Shown here piece after piece: positions 8,779 to 16,581 of a stretch of DNA of 64,000 nt. The DNA comes from Bradyrhizobium sp. SZCCT0148 (GTDB lineage: Bacteria > Pseudomonadota > Alphaproteobacteria > Rhizobiales > Xanthobacteraceae). The notes below the pieces were generated by a model that made no database searches, was not told the origin of the DNA, and saw only the letters and a list, made by a program, of their open reading frames with translations. Within the stretch, counting starts at the first letter, position 1; each line of letters starts with the position of its first letter. Position numbers and translations under genes: made by a program. The stretch spans positions 1-64,000 of the forward strand of contig NZ_JAFCKT010000003.1 of NCBI RefSeq assembly GCF_018129985.1, given 5' to 3'.

Positions 8779-10035
8779 TCAGGCCTGATCGAGACCGTAG
8801 AGCGTATGCAGGGTGCGCACCGCAAGCTCGGTATACGCGGTGTCGATCAACACCGAGAACTTGATCTCGGAGGTTGTAATGGCCCGGATGTTGATATTCC
8901 GCCCCGCAAGGGCCGAGAACGCCTGGGCCGCGACGCCGGCGTGGCTGCGCATGCCGCTGCCGATCACCGAGATTTTTGCGACGTCGGTCGCGGTATCCAG
9001 CCTTGCATAACCGATCTTGGCCTTGGCGGCGGTAATCGTGTCCTTGGCGCGGGTAAAATCGGCCGCCGGCACAGTGAAGGTGAGGTCGGTGGTCTTGCCG
9101 TCTTCCGACACGTTCTGCACGATCATGTCGACGTTGATGTTGGCATCCGCCAGCGGGCCGAAAATCGAGGCGGCGACGCCCGGCTTGTCCTCGATCTGGC
9201 GCACCGAGATCTGGGCTTCGTCCTTCGAAAAGGCGATGCCGGTGACGACGTGGCTTTCCATGATCTCCTCCTCGCTGCAGATCAGCGTGCCGGGCGGCTG
9301 GTTGGCATGCGGGTCGATATCCTCCGGCTTGTCGAAGCTCGAACGGACGAAGATCGGCATGTTGTGGACCATGCCGAGTTCCACCGAGCGGACCTGGAGC
9401 ACTTTTGCCCCCTGGGAGGCCAGTTCGAGCATGTCTTCGAATGCGATCTTGTCGAGCCTCTTGGCCTTCGGCACGATTCGCGGGTCGGTGGTGTAGACGC
9501 CGTCGACGTCGGTGTAGATGTCGCAGCGGTCGGCCTTGACGGCGGCGGCGATCGCCACGGCCGAGGTGTCGGAGCCGCCGCGGCCGAGCGTGGTGATGCG
9601 GCCCGTCTTGGGCTCGATGCCCTGGAAGCCGGCGATGACCGCGACCTCCTTGCGCTCCCTGAAGCGCTTGATGATCTCGGTGCCGTCGATGTCCTCGATC
9701 CGGGCCGAGGCGTGGGCGTCGCTGGTCTTGATCGGGATCTGCCAGCCCTGCCAGGAGCGGGCCTGAATGCCCATGCCCTGGAGCGCGATGGCGAGCAGGC
9801 CGGATGTCACCTGTTCGCCGGAAGCGACGACGGCGTCGTATTCGCGCGCGTCGTGCATCGGCGAGGCCTCGGTGCACCAGGCCACCAACTCGTTGGTTTT
9901 CCCGGACATCGCCGAGACGACCACGGCCACTTCGTGGCCGGCGTCGACCTCACGCTTCACATGGCGTGCGACGTTGCGGATACGTTCGATGTTGGCGACG
10001 GATGTGCCGCCGAATTTCATCACGAGGCGGCTCAT
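8779..10035 (-). CDS. lysC: Aspartate kinase
   Basis: 418 residues, single-function aspartokinase. It phosphorylates aspartate, the first step to lysine, threonine, methionine and diaminopimelate. The N-terminal kinase motif KFGGTSVAN is at residues 7-15; the substrate region GGSDTSAVAIAAA is near residue 145. Two C-terminal ACT-type segments (about 265-410) should give feedback control by end products. No homoserine dehydrogenase domain is fused. The gene appears to be transcribed alone. Confidence 0.96.
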   Translation of the reverse strand: MSRLVMKFGGTSVANIERIRNVARHVKREVDAGHEVAVVVSAMSGKTNELVAWCTEASPMHDAREYDAVVASGEQVTSGLLAIALQGMGIQARSWQGWQIPIKTSDAHASARIEDIDGTEIIKRFRERKEVAVIAGFQGIEPKTGRITTLGRGGSDTSAVAIAAAVKADRCDIYTDVDGVYTTDPRIVPKAKRLDKIAFEDMLELASQGAKVLQVRSVELGMVHNMPIFVRSSFDKPEDIDPHANQPPGTLICSEEEIMESHVVTGIAFSKDEAQISVRQIEDKPGVAASIFGPLADANINVDMIVQNVSEDGKTTDLTFTVPAADFTRAKDTITAAKAKIGYARLDTATDVAKISVIGSGMRSHAGVAAQAFSALAGRNINIRAITTSEIKFSVLIDTAYTELAVRTLHTLYGLDQA

Positions 10036-10184
10036 GACGACGCGTGCATTCCTTCAAAGGGATCAGTATGGTGACCCGCACCGGACAGGTGCCTGCGGAC
10101 ACCGACCGCGCGTATACATAGCGGCGGGGCCGGGGGCAAGCGGGTTCCTGCGGGACCGGGTGCGGCAATGGGTTGACCGAGGTC

Positions 10185-10652
10185 ATGGCGCGTTACATCG
10201 ACGAGATTCTACAGCCCGGCGAACGGGTTCTGTATTCGACCAATGCGCACTGGATTTTCTATTTCCCGGCCATCGTGGCCTGGATCGTGGCCGGCGCGCT
10301 CTTCGTGACGTCCCGGCAGCCGATGGCCGATGGGCTCGTCCTGCTCTGCCTCGTCGCCTCCGGCCTGGTCGCGCTCGCGGCGCTCTATTGGACATTCAAG
10401 GCCTGGTTCCATCGCTGGACCATCGAGACCGATGTCACCAATCTCAGGGTTGTGCACAAGACCGGTTTCATCAAGCGCCGTACCTTCGAGATGGCGCTGG
10501 ACAAGGTCGAGAGCGTCGACGTCGATCAGACCATCCTAGGACGTATTTTCAACTACGGGGACGTGACGATTCGCGGCGTCGGCGAGGGGATCGAGACGAT
10601 CAAGACCATCGCCTCGCCGCTCGCTTTCCGCAGTTCAATCACCACGCGGTAG
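10185..10652 (+). CDS. PH domain-containing membrane protein
   Basis: 155 residues from the ATG at 10185 (a TTG 12 bp upstream is a weaker alternative). Two adjacent hydrophobic segments (about residues 20-75) are followed by the bacterial PH-like (bPH_2, DUF304-type) block: WTIETDVTNLRVVHKTGFIK, then the arginine-rich RRTFEMALDKVESVDVDQ, ILGRIFNYGDVTIRGVGEG. These small membrane proteins are widespread and mostly uncharacterised. ubiG starts 14 bp downstream on the same strand, so cotranscription is likely. Confidence 0.85.
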   Translation: MARYIDEILQPGERVLYSTNAHWIFYFPAIVAWIVAGALFVTSRQPMADGLVLLCLVASGLVALAALYWTFKAWFHRWTIETDVTNLRVVHKTGFIKRRTFEMALDKVESVDVDQTILGRIFNYGDVTIRGVGEGIETIKTIASPLAFRSSITTR

Positions 10653-10666
10653 GACCGCGCGTAACA

Positions 10667-11440
10667 ATGAGCATGCAGCAAGATACTTCCGCAACCGCAA
10701 GCCCGCAGCACGGCTCGACCGTCGATGCCGGCGAGATCGCCAAATTCTCGAAGCTCTCGGCGGAGTGGTGGGACCCCAACGGCAAGATGGCCCCGCTGCA
10801 CCGGATCAACCCGCTGCGGCTTGGCTATATCCGCGATGCCGCCTGCCGCAAATTCGAACGCAACGTACGCAGCCTCAACTGCCTCGGCGGCCTGCGCGTG
10901 CTCGACATCGGCTGCGGCGCCGGCCTGTTGTGCGAGCCGCTGTCGCGGCTCGGGGCACAAGTGATCGGCGTCGATCCGTCCCAAAGCAACATCGCCGCGG
11001 CGAAGCTGCATGCCGACAAGGGCCATCTTGCGATTGACTACCGATGCACCACGGTGGAGGAGATCGATCCGCGTGAGCGCTTCGATATCGTGCTGGCGAT
11101 GGAGGTCGTCGAGCACGTCGTCGATGTCGGCGTCTTCCTGAAGCGCTGTGCCGCGATGCTGAAGCCGAACGGCCTGATGGTGGTCTCGACGCTGAACCGC
11201 AATTGGAAGAGCTTTGCGCTCGCCATCGTCGGCGCCGAATACGTCCTGCGCTGGCTGCCGCGCGGCACCCACGAATGGAACAAGTTCGTCACCCCGGACG
11301 AGCTGACCAAATACCTGCTCGACAACCGCCTCGTCATCACCGAGCAGACCGGCGTGGTCTACTCGCCCTTCGCCGACAAATGGTCGCTCTCGTCGGATAT
11401 GGACGTGAACTACATGGTGGTGGCGGAAGGCATGGTGTGA
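10667..11440 (+). CDS. ubiG: 3-demethylubiquinol / 2-polyprenyl-6-hydroxyphenol O-methyltransferase
   Basis: 257 residues. UbiG carries out both O-methylations in ubiquinone synthesis, using SAM. SAM motif I is VLDIGCGAGLLCEPLSRLGA; the UbiG hallmarks EWWDPNGKMAPLHRINPLRL near the N-terminus and TLNRNWKSFALAIVGAEYVL, then RWLPRGTHEWNKFV, are all present. The start at 10667 is preferred over in-frame upstream starts, which lie in the PH-domain gene. Follows that gene by 14 bp. Confidence 0.96.
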   Translation: MSMQQDTSATASPQHGSTVDAGEIAKFSKLSAEWWDPNGKMAPLHRINPLRLGYIRDAACRKFERNVRSLNCLGGLRVLDIGCGAGLLCEPLSRLGAQVIGVDPSQSNIAAAKLHADKGHLAIDYRCTTVEEIDPRERFDIVLAMEVVEHVVDVGVFLKRCAAMLKPNGLMVVSTLNRNWKSFALAIVGAEYVLRWLPRGTHEWNKFVTPDELTKYLLDNRLVITEQTGVVYSPFADKWSLSSDMDVNYMVVAEGMV

Positions 11441-11547
11441 GCGCGTAAGCAGGCCCAAGCATCGCTCCTATGACGTGGGCATGATTGACCTGCCTGAGCG
11501 CTAGCGGCAGGTTGGCTGCGGTCCCTTCCCTGCATTAGCCCCATCCC

Positions 11548-12447
11548 ATGTTCACCATCGCCAGCCTTTGGATTCCCTTCACCGTCGTCGCCGCGCTGGG
11601 TCAGGTCGCGCGCAATGCGATGCAGCGGTCGCTGACGAAGCCGTTGGGGACCTGGGGAGCGACCAATATCCGCTTCCTGTTCGGCTTTCCGTTCTCACTG
11701 GTTTTTCTGGGCGTGGTGCTGATCGCCACCGGCGATCATCTCGGCCCGCCGCCCTCCGTATTCTGGCCGTGGCTGCTGCTGGGGGCGCTCAGCCAGATTG
11801 TCGCCACCGGCCTGATGCTGCTCGCCATGAACGACCGTTCCTTCGTGGTGACGACGGCGTATCTGAAGACCGAGGCAATCCAGACCGCGATCTTCGGCTT
11901 CGTCTTTCTCGGCGACCACCTCACCTGGCTGAAGGTGCTGGCGATCGTCGTCGCGACGATCGGCGTCGTCATCACGGCGCTCAGGTCCGGCGGCGAGAAG
12001 AGTTTTGCGGAGCTGAAGCCGACCATCACCGGGCTCGTTGCCGCGGCAGCGTTCGCGTTGTCCGCTGTCGGCTTTCGCGGCGCCATCATCAACGTTCCCG
12101 GTGTCTCGTTCGTGACCTCGGCCTCGTTCACGCTGGTGCTCGGCCTGTTCGTGCAGACGCTGGTGCTGACGATCTATCTGCTTTGGCGTGCGCCAAAGGT
12201 GCTGCAGGCGATCCTCGGCCTGTGGAAGCCGTCGATGCTGGCGGGCTTCATGGGTGCCTTCGCCTCGCAGTTCTGGTTCCTTGCGTTCGCACTGACGGCC
12301 GCCGCCAATGTTCGCACGCTCGCTTTGATCGAGGTGCTGTTCGCGCAAGCGGTGGCGTATTATTCGTTCAAGCAGCCTATCGCCCCGCGCGAGCTTGCGG
12401 GCATCGCGCTGATCATCATCGGCGTGGCGGTGCTGGTGGGGGCCTAG
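11548..12447 (+). CDS. EamA/DMT-family transporter
   Basis: 299 residues, almost wholly hydrophobic with about ten predicted membrane spans arranged as two EamA repeats (roughly 1-145 and 150-299), the drug/metabolite transporter layout. The second repeat ends with PIAPRELAGIALIIIGVAVL, typical of the family. Substrate unknown. Its TAG stop and the stop of the convergent DUF1178 gene share the same four bases, CTAG (12444-12447), leaving no room for a terminator between them. Confidence 0.88.
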   Translation: MFTIASLWIPFTVVAALGQVARNAMQRSLTKPLGTWGATNIRFLFGFPFSLVFLGVVLIATGDHLGPPPSVFWPWLLLGALSQIVATGLMLLAMNDRSFVVTTAYLKTEAIQTAIFGFVFLGDHLTWLKVLAIVVATIGVVITALRSGGEKSFAELKPTITGLVAAAAFALSAVGFRGAIINVPGVSFVTSASFTLVLGLFVQTLVLTIYLLWRAPKVLQAILGLWKPSMLAGFMGAFASQFWFLAFALTAAANVRTLALIEVLFAQAVAYYSFKQPIAPRELAGIALIIIGVAVLVGA

Positions 12448-12926
12448 TTCCTGTCTTCCGGCAGGGTCGGCAGCGGCGACACCTCGATGCCTTCGTCGAT
12501 CAGCGACTTTGCCTCCTCCGGCGAGGCCTCGCCATAGATCGGACGGTGCTCCTTGTCGCCGTAATGCATCGCGCGGGCTTCGTTGGCAAAGCGCTCGCCG
12601 ACATTGTCGGCGTTCTTCACGATGTGATCGCGCAGCTCCTTCAGCTTGCTGCGCAGCTCTTTCTCCTGCGCCATCAACAGCGAGGTCGGTCCCGACGGCG
12701 CAGCCTCCGGCGCGGGAGCGGCCGCGGGCTCAGGCGGCGGCGCTGCACGGCCGCGGCCTTTCTTGCCGATGATACGCGGAGCCATGATCGCCTTGTCGAC
12801 CTTGGCGGATCCGCAGATCGGGCACGTCACGAGCTTGCGCTTGACCTGCGAATCGTAGGCCGACGAACTCTGAAACCAGCTTTCGAAGTCGTGGTCGCGG
12901 TCGCAGCGGAGCGCGTAGCGGATCAT
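12444..12926 (-). CDS. DUF1178 family protein
   Basis: 160 residues. The N-terminus [19 protein letters not shown] and the cysteine pair in VTCPICGSAKVDKAIMAPR define DUF1178, a small family with a probable zinc-ribbon. An Ala/Pro-rich linker (about 75-95) separates it from a helical C-terminal part (KELRDHIVKNADNVGERFA). Function unknown. It overlaps the nitrilase-family gene by 4 bp (ATGA), so translation is coupled; it is the last gene of the comF-like/grxC/nitrilase operon. Confidence 0.92.
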   Translation of the reverse strand: MIRYALRCDRDHDFESWFQSSSAYDSQVKRKLVTCPICGSAKVDKAIMAPRIIGKKGRGRAAPPPEPAAAPAPEAAPSGPTSLLMAQEKELRSKLKELRDHIVKNADNVGERFANEARAMHYGDKEHRPIYGEASPEEAKSLIDEGIEVSPLPTLPEDRN

Positions 12927-13801
12927 GCCGATCCCCGCACCAGATGCAGATGGTCCGGCCCCGCCTTGGGGTCGGAAACGCCGAAGCGGCGGCCATGCTG
13001 GAGCGAGGGGATTGCGCGGCGTGCGGTCTCGACCTTGGCCGGGTCGATCGCGGCCATGACGATGCCGGGCTCGACGTCGCCTTCGGCGAGGATCTCGCCC
13101 CAGGGATCGATGATCAGCGAATGGCCGTAGGTCTCGCGCTTGTTCTCGTGGGTGCCGGCCTGCGCCGCGGCGAAGATGAAGCAGCCGGTCTCGATCGCAC
13201 GCGCACGCAGCAGCACGTGCCAGTGCGCTTCACCGGTCTTGCGGGTGAAAGCCGAGGGCACGGTGATGAAGTAGGCGCCGCTCTCGGCGAGGGCGCGGTA
13301 AAGCGCGGGGAAGCGGACATCATAGCAGATCGTCAATCCGACACGGCCCCAAGGCAAATCGGAGATCACCGCGGTCTCGCCCGGCTGGTAATTGGCGGAT
13401 TCGCGATAGCTCTCGCCGTCCGGCAGTTCGATGTCGAACATGTGGATTTTGTCGTAGCTCGCGAGCACATTGCCCTCAGGCCCGATCAGGAAGGAGCGGT
13501 TGACCGCCTTCTCAGCTGAAAAGCGCAGCGCCAGCGAGCCGACATGGAGATGGATCTTCAATTCAGCCGCGAGCGCGCGGTAGGCCTTCAGCGAGGTGTC
13601 GTCCTCCTCGCTCTGCAGATGCTCGAACAGCGCCTTGCGGTTCAACTGCATCATGTTGCTGACCTCGGGCGTCTGAACGTAGTCGGCACCTTTGGCGGCC
13701 GCCTCCCGGATCAGCTTCGTCGCCTGGGCGAGGCTCGGCTCCGGCATCAGGCCGGTGCGCATCTGCACCATCGCGGCGGTGAACGTGCGGTTCTCGCTCA
13801 T
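12923..13801 (-). CDS. Carbon-nitrogen hydrolase (nitrilase family, Nit2-like)
   Basis: 292 residues from the ATG at 13801. The catalytic triad is visible: E46 in QTPEVSNM, K118 in [14 protein letters not shown], and C159 in [11 protein letters not shown]. This pattern and length fit the Nit1/Nit2 branch, which includes omega-amidase and deaminated-glutathione amidase. Damage repair of glutathione is therefore a reasonable guess, helped by the neighbouring glutaredoxin gene, but it is inference. It overlaps grxC by 4 bp and DUF1178 by 4 bp. Confidence 0.9.
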   Translation of the reverse strand: MSENRTFTAAMVQMRTGLMPEPSLAQATKLIREAAAKGADYVQTPEVSNMMQLNRKALFEHLQSEEDDTSLKAYRALAAELKIHLHVGSLALRFSAEKAVNRSFLIGPEGNVLASYDKIHMFDIELPDGESYRESANYQPGETAVISDLPWGRVGLTICYDVRFPALYRALAESGAYFITVPSAFTRKTGEAHWHVLLRARAIETGCFIFAAAQAGTHENKRETYGHSLIIDPWGEILAEGDVEPGIVMAAIDPAKVETARRAIPSLQHGRRFGVSDPKAGPDHLHLVRGSA

Positions 13802-14091
13802 GAGTTGGCCTTCACACCTTCGAGCATGCCGTCGAGCTTGCCCTCGCGATCGAGCGCGTAGAGATCGTCGCAGCCGCCGACATGGGTTCCGCCGATCCAG
13901 ATCTGCGGGAAGGTCGAGCCCTCGCCGGCGCGGTCGTACATCTCGTCCCGCCAGGAGGGGTTCTTGGCGACGTCGAATTCGGTGAAATTCGCCTTCTTGC
14001 GGGTCAGCAGGGACCTCGCCGCGGAACAATAACCGCAGCCCGGCCTGGTGTAGATCTCGACAGCAGCAGTCATGGCGTCCGGCGCTTTCAT
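13798..14091 (-). CDS. grxC: Glutaredoxin 3
   Basis: 97 residues (or 91 from the second ATG at 14073, which suits the usual GrxC length better). Reduces disulfides and glutathione adducts using glutathione. The active site reads CGYC at residues 19-22 instead of the usual CPYC; both cysteines are kept. The glutathione-binding TFPQIWIGGTHVGGCDDL follows. Sits between the comF-like gene (17 bp upstream) and the nitrilase gene (4-bp overlap). Confidence 0.95.
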   Translation of the reverse strand: MKAPDAMTAAVEIYTRPGCGYCSAARSLLTRKKANFTEFDVAKNPSWRDEMYDRAGEGSTFPQIWIGGTHVGGCDDLYALDREGKLDGMLEGVKANS

Positions 14092-14108
14092 GTGATGAAG
14101 TCATTGAA

Positions 14109-14918
14109 TTATATGGGACGAGGACCGCTCTCGACAACCCGGGCGAAGACCAGCACGTCGACCTGGGCGGCTTTGGCCCGGAGCAGGACCCGCGCGCAGG
14201 CATCCAGTGTCGCCCCGGAGGTCAGAACGTCGTCGATCAGGACAATGCGGCGGCCCTGGATGTCAGCCTGACGTTCGGGGGATACTCGGAACGCGCCCTG
14301 CACATTGGTGGCGCGCTGGGCCCGCGACAGGCCGATCTGCTGTTCGGTGGCGCGCACCCGGCGCAGCACCTCAGTCCTCGCCTTGACCCCGCTCAGCCGC
14401 TCGATGACCTGCGCCAGCGCCCCGGACTGGTTGTAGCGGCGGCGCCAGGCCCGCCGCCAATGCAGGGGCACCGGCACCAGCATGTCGGTGCCATCCAGCA
14501 GTTCGCCGCCCGCCCGCGCCATCCAGCGACCCATCGCGGGCGCCAGATCGGTGCGGTCCTGGTATTTCAGCGCATGCACCAGCGTGCGCGCGACGTCGTC
14601 GTAACGCACGGCCGCGCGGGCGCGCTGGTAGGCCGGCGGGCTCGCGATCGCCTCCATCGACAGCATGTCGGGGCCGGGATCATAGACGAAGGGAATGCCG
14701 AGCCGCGGGCAGTAGGGCCGCTCGATGAACGACAGCCGCGCCCAGCACGCCGCACAGACGCCCTCGCCATCGACTGGCTCGTGGCAAGAGACGCACTGGG
14801 TCGGCAGTGCGATGTCGAGTGCCAGCCGTGCCGCGCGCGACAGGATGTGGCGGCCCGCCGACCATGCGGTCCGCAGCGGGGCAGCGATGGAGCGGGTGCG
14901 GGCGGCGTCGGCTTCCAT
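14109..14918 (-). CDS. ComF family phosphoribosyltransferase-like protein
   Basis: 269 residues. An N-terminal four-cysteine zinc motif (CVSCHEPVDGEGVCAACW, about residues 40-57) is followed by a phosphoribosyltransferase domain with the PRPP loop RIVLIDDVLTSGATLDAC. ComF supports DNA uptake in Bacillus and Haemophilus; in alphaproteobacteria the role is not settled. First gene of the operon running leftward through grxC, nitrilase and DUF1178. Confidence 0.92.
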   Translation of the reverse strand: MEADAARTRSIAAPLRTAWSAGRHILSRAARLALDIALPTQCVSCHEPVDGEGVCAACWARLSFIERPYCPRLGIPFVYDPGPDMLSMEAIASPPAYQRARAAVRYDDVARTLVHALKYQDRTDLAPAMGRWMARAGGELLDGTDMLVPVPLHWRRAWRRRYNQSGALAQVIERLSGVKARTEVLRRVRATEQQIGLSRAQRATNVQGAFRVSPERQADIQGRRIVLIDDVLTSGATLDACARVLLRAKAAQVDVLVFARVVESGPRPI

Positions 14919-14961
14919 GGGGGGAGGCTAGCGTCCCGCTCGATGGCGCTCAAGCCATGTC

Positions 14962-15100
14962 CTCGTGCCCGGACGCAGTGCACGCCACTTCGGCGGTGCG
15001 CTGCGGAATCGGGGCCCATCTCAGCGAATCGTACGGTGCCGCATTCTGGGTCCTGGGTCTGCGGAGTTCACTGCGTGCCGCACCGCGTCCGGGACACGAG
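14962..15100. repeat. Long palindromic intergenic repeat (about 140 bp)
   Basis: Outer arms ctcgtgcccggacgc (14962-14976) and gcgtccgggacacgag (15085-15100) pair with one inserted base. The inside includes ggtgcgctgcggaatcgggg, giving a long imperfect hairpin. It separates the divergent comF-like and methyltransferase genes. The shorter palindrome at 15993-16024 carries the same gtcccggacgc core, so this is a dispersed family. Confidence 0.65.
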
Positions 15101-15140
15101 AGCGATTGCCAGAACGACTTGGATCGGCGTAACCAGCGGC

Positions 15141-15989
15141 ATGGCGCAGACACCCCAAACCCCGCCGGCTTTATTCGATCGTGCCTTGCTGCATGCGCGG
15201 CAGCGGCGGGCGCAGGCGCAAGGTGCCGTAGGCTTCTTGCTCAACCGGGTCGCCGAGGACATGTCCGATCGGCTCGCTGCGGTGATGCGGGATTTCCATG
15301 CGGCGGCCGATCTCTGGACGCCCGGCGAAGGTCTGGCGGACCTGCGTACGCGGCTTCCGTCCATCGCGCACATCGCTCTCGATGCGGGTGGCGTAGAGAA
15401 ACTGCCCTTCGCGCCGGAAAGCCTCGATCTCGTCGTCTCCGCGCTGGCGCTGCAATTCGTCAACGATTTGCCTGGCGTGCTCGCGCAAATTCGGCGCGCG
15501 TTGAAGCCCGATGGCCTGCTGCTGGCCGCGATGATCGGCGGCGACAGCCTGACAGAGCTACGCCAGGCCTTTGCGGCGGCGGAGGCCGAATGCGAGGGCG
15601 GCGTGTCGCCGCGCGTGGCGCCGTTCGCTGACCTGCGCGACATCGGCGCGCTGTTGCAGCGGGCGGGCTTTGCGCTGCCGGTGACCGACGTCGACCGCGT
15701 CGTGGTACGCTACGGCAATGCGTTCGCGCTGATGCAGGATCTCCGCCGCATGGGTGCGGCCAATGTGCTGATCGAGCGGCGGCGCACGCCGTCGCGGCGC
15801 GCGACGCTGCTGCGGATGGCGGAAATCTATGCCGAGCGCTTCGCCGATGCCGACGGCCGGATCCGTGCGACTTTCGACATCATCTGGCTGTCCGGCTGGG
15901 CCCCGCATGCGAGCCAGCAGCAGCCGCTGAAGCCGGGATCGGCGAAGGCGAGCCTGGCGGACGCGGTGAAGAAGGCGGGTAGGGAGTGA
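15141..15989 (+). CDS. Methyltransferase-domain protein, BioC/NDUFAF5-like
   Basis: 282 residues. The N-terminus PPALFDRALLHARQRRAQAQ followed by VGFLLNRVAEDMSDRL and the later LPFAPESLDLVVSALALQFV plus QIRRALKPDGLLLAAMIGGD match the methyltransferase group containing mitochondrial NDUFAF5 and BioC-like proteins. The usual glycine-rich SAM motif I is not seen where it should be (around residues 50-75). NDUFAF5 is a complex I assembly hydroxylase, so a non-methylating role is possible. The start is the ATG at 15141 just inside the repeat-flanked leader. Ends at a hairpin facing mutT. Confidence 0.85.
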   Translation: MAQTPQTPPALFDRALLHARQRRAQAQGAVGFLLNRVAEDMSDRLAAVMRDFHAAADLWTPGEGLADLRTRLPSIAHIALDAGGVEKLPFAPESLDLVVSALALQFVNDLPGVLAQIRRALKPDGLLLAAMIGGDSLTELRQAFAAAEAECEGGVSPRVAPFADLRDIGALLQRAGFALPVTDVDRVVVRYGNAFALMQDLRRMGAANVLIERRRTPSRRATLLRMAEIYAERFADADGRIRATFDIIWLSGWAPHASQQQPLKPGSAKASLADAVKKAGRE

Positions 15990-15992
15990 CGT

Positions 15993-16024
15993 GTGTCCCG
16001 GACGCGCTGCCGCGTCCGGGGCAC
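15993..16024. terminator. Bidirectional hairpin, repeat-derived
   Basis: 14-bp stem gtgtcccggacgcg / cgcgtccggggcac (one mismatch) with loop ctgc, 3 bp after the methyltransferase stop and before the convergent mutT stop. Shares its core with the repeat at 14962-15100. Confidence 0.6.
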
Positions 16025-16032
16025 AGAACCCC

Positions 16033-16443
16033 TCACATCAACAAATCGATCAAATGCGGGATCAGCGGAATGTCGGCGGGCGGCATCGGATAGTCGCGCA
16101 GCTTGTTGGCGCGGACCCAGGCGAGGTGTTGGCCTTCGCGCGGCGTCACCAGTCCCTCCCAACGCCGGCAAACATAGAGCGGCATCAGGAGGTGAAAGGT
16201 CTCGTAGCCGTAGCTTGCAAAGGTCAGCGGGGCCAGGCACGGCTCGGCGACGGTGATGCCGAGCTCCTCGTGCAGTTCGCGGATCAGGCTCTGCTCCGGC
16301 CGTTCGCCCGGTTCACACTTGCCGCCGGGAAACTCCCAGAGGCCGGCCAGGGTTTTGCCCTCGGGGCGCTGCGCGATCAGGACGCGCTTGTCGGAGTCGA
16401 TCAGCGCGCAAGCCACAACCAATGTCAATTTCAGATCGGCCAT
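16033..16443 (-). CDS. mutT: MutT-type nucleoside triphosphate pyrophosphohydrolase
   Basis: 136 residues. The Nudix box is complete: GGKCEPGERPEQSLIRELHE then ELGI, giving the E-x7-RELxEELG metal site. The front LVVACALIDSDKRVLIAQRP and the WEFPGGK motif match 8-oxo-dGTP diphosphatase. It cleanses the nucleotide pool of oxidised dGTP. Alone on its strand. Substrate is by family. Confidence 0.93.
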   Translation of the reverse strand: MADLKLTLVVACALIDSDKRVLIAQRPEGKTLAGLWEFPGGKCEPGERPEQSLIRELHEELGITVAEPCLAPLTFASYGYETFHLLMPLYVCRRWEGLVTPREGQHLAWVRANKLRDYPMPPADIPLIPHLIDLLM

Positions 16444-16581
16444 ACGTCGATATCGCTCGCTCGCTGAAGATCGTCCGCAACGGTTTGTTAACCCGGTGCG
16501 ACCCGGCTTTCCAAGCTTCCATAAGTCATATTTAATTCAGGGTTCCTAGAGTGGAAACGCTTAACCACTCCGGGCCCGACC

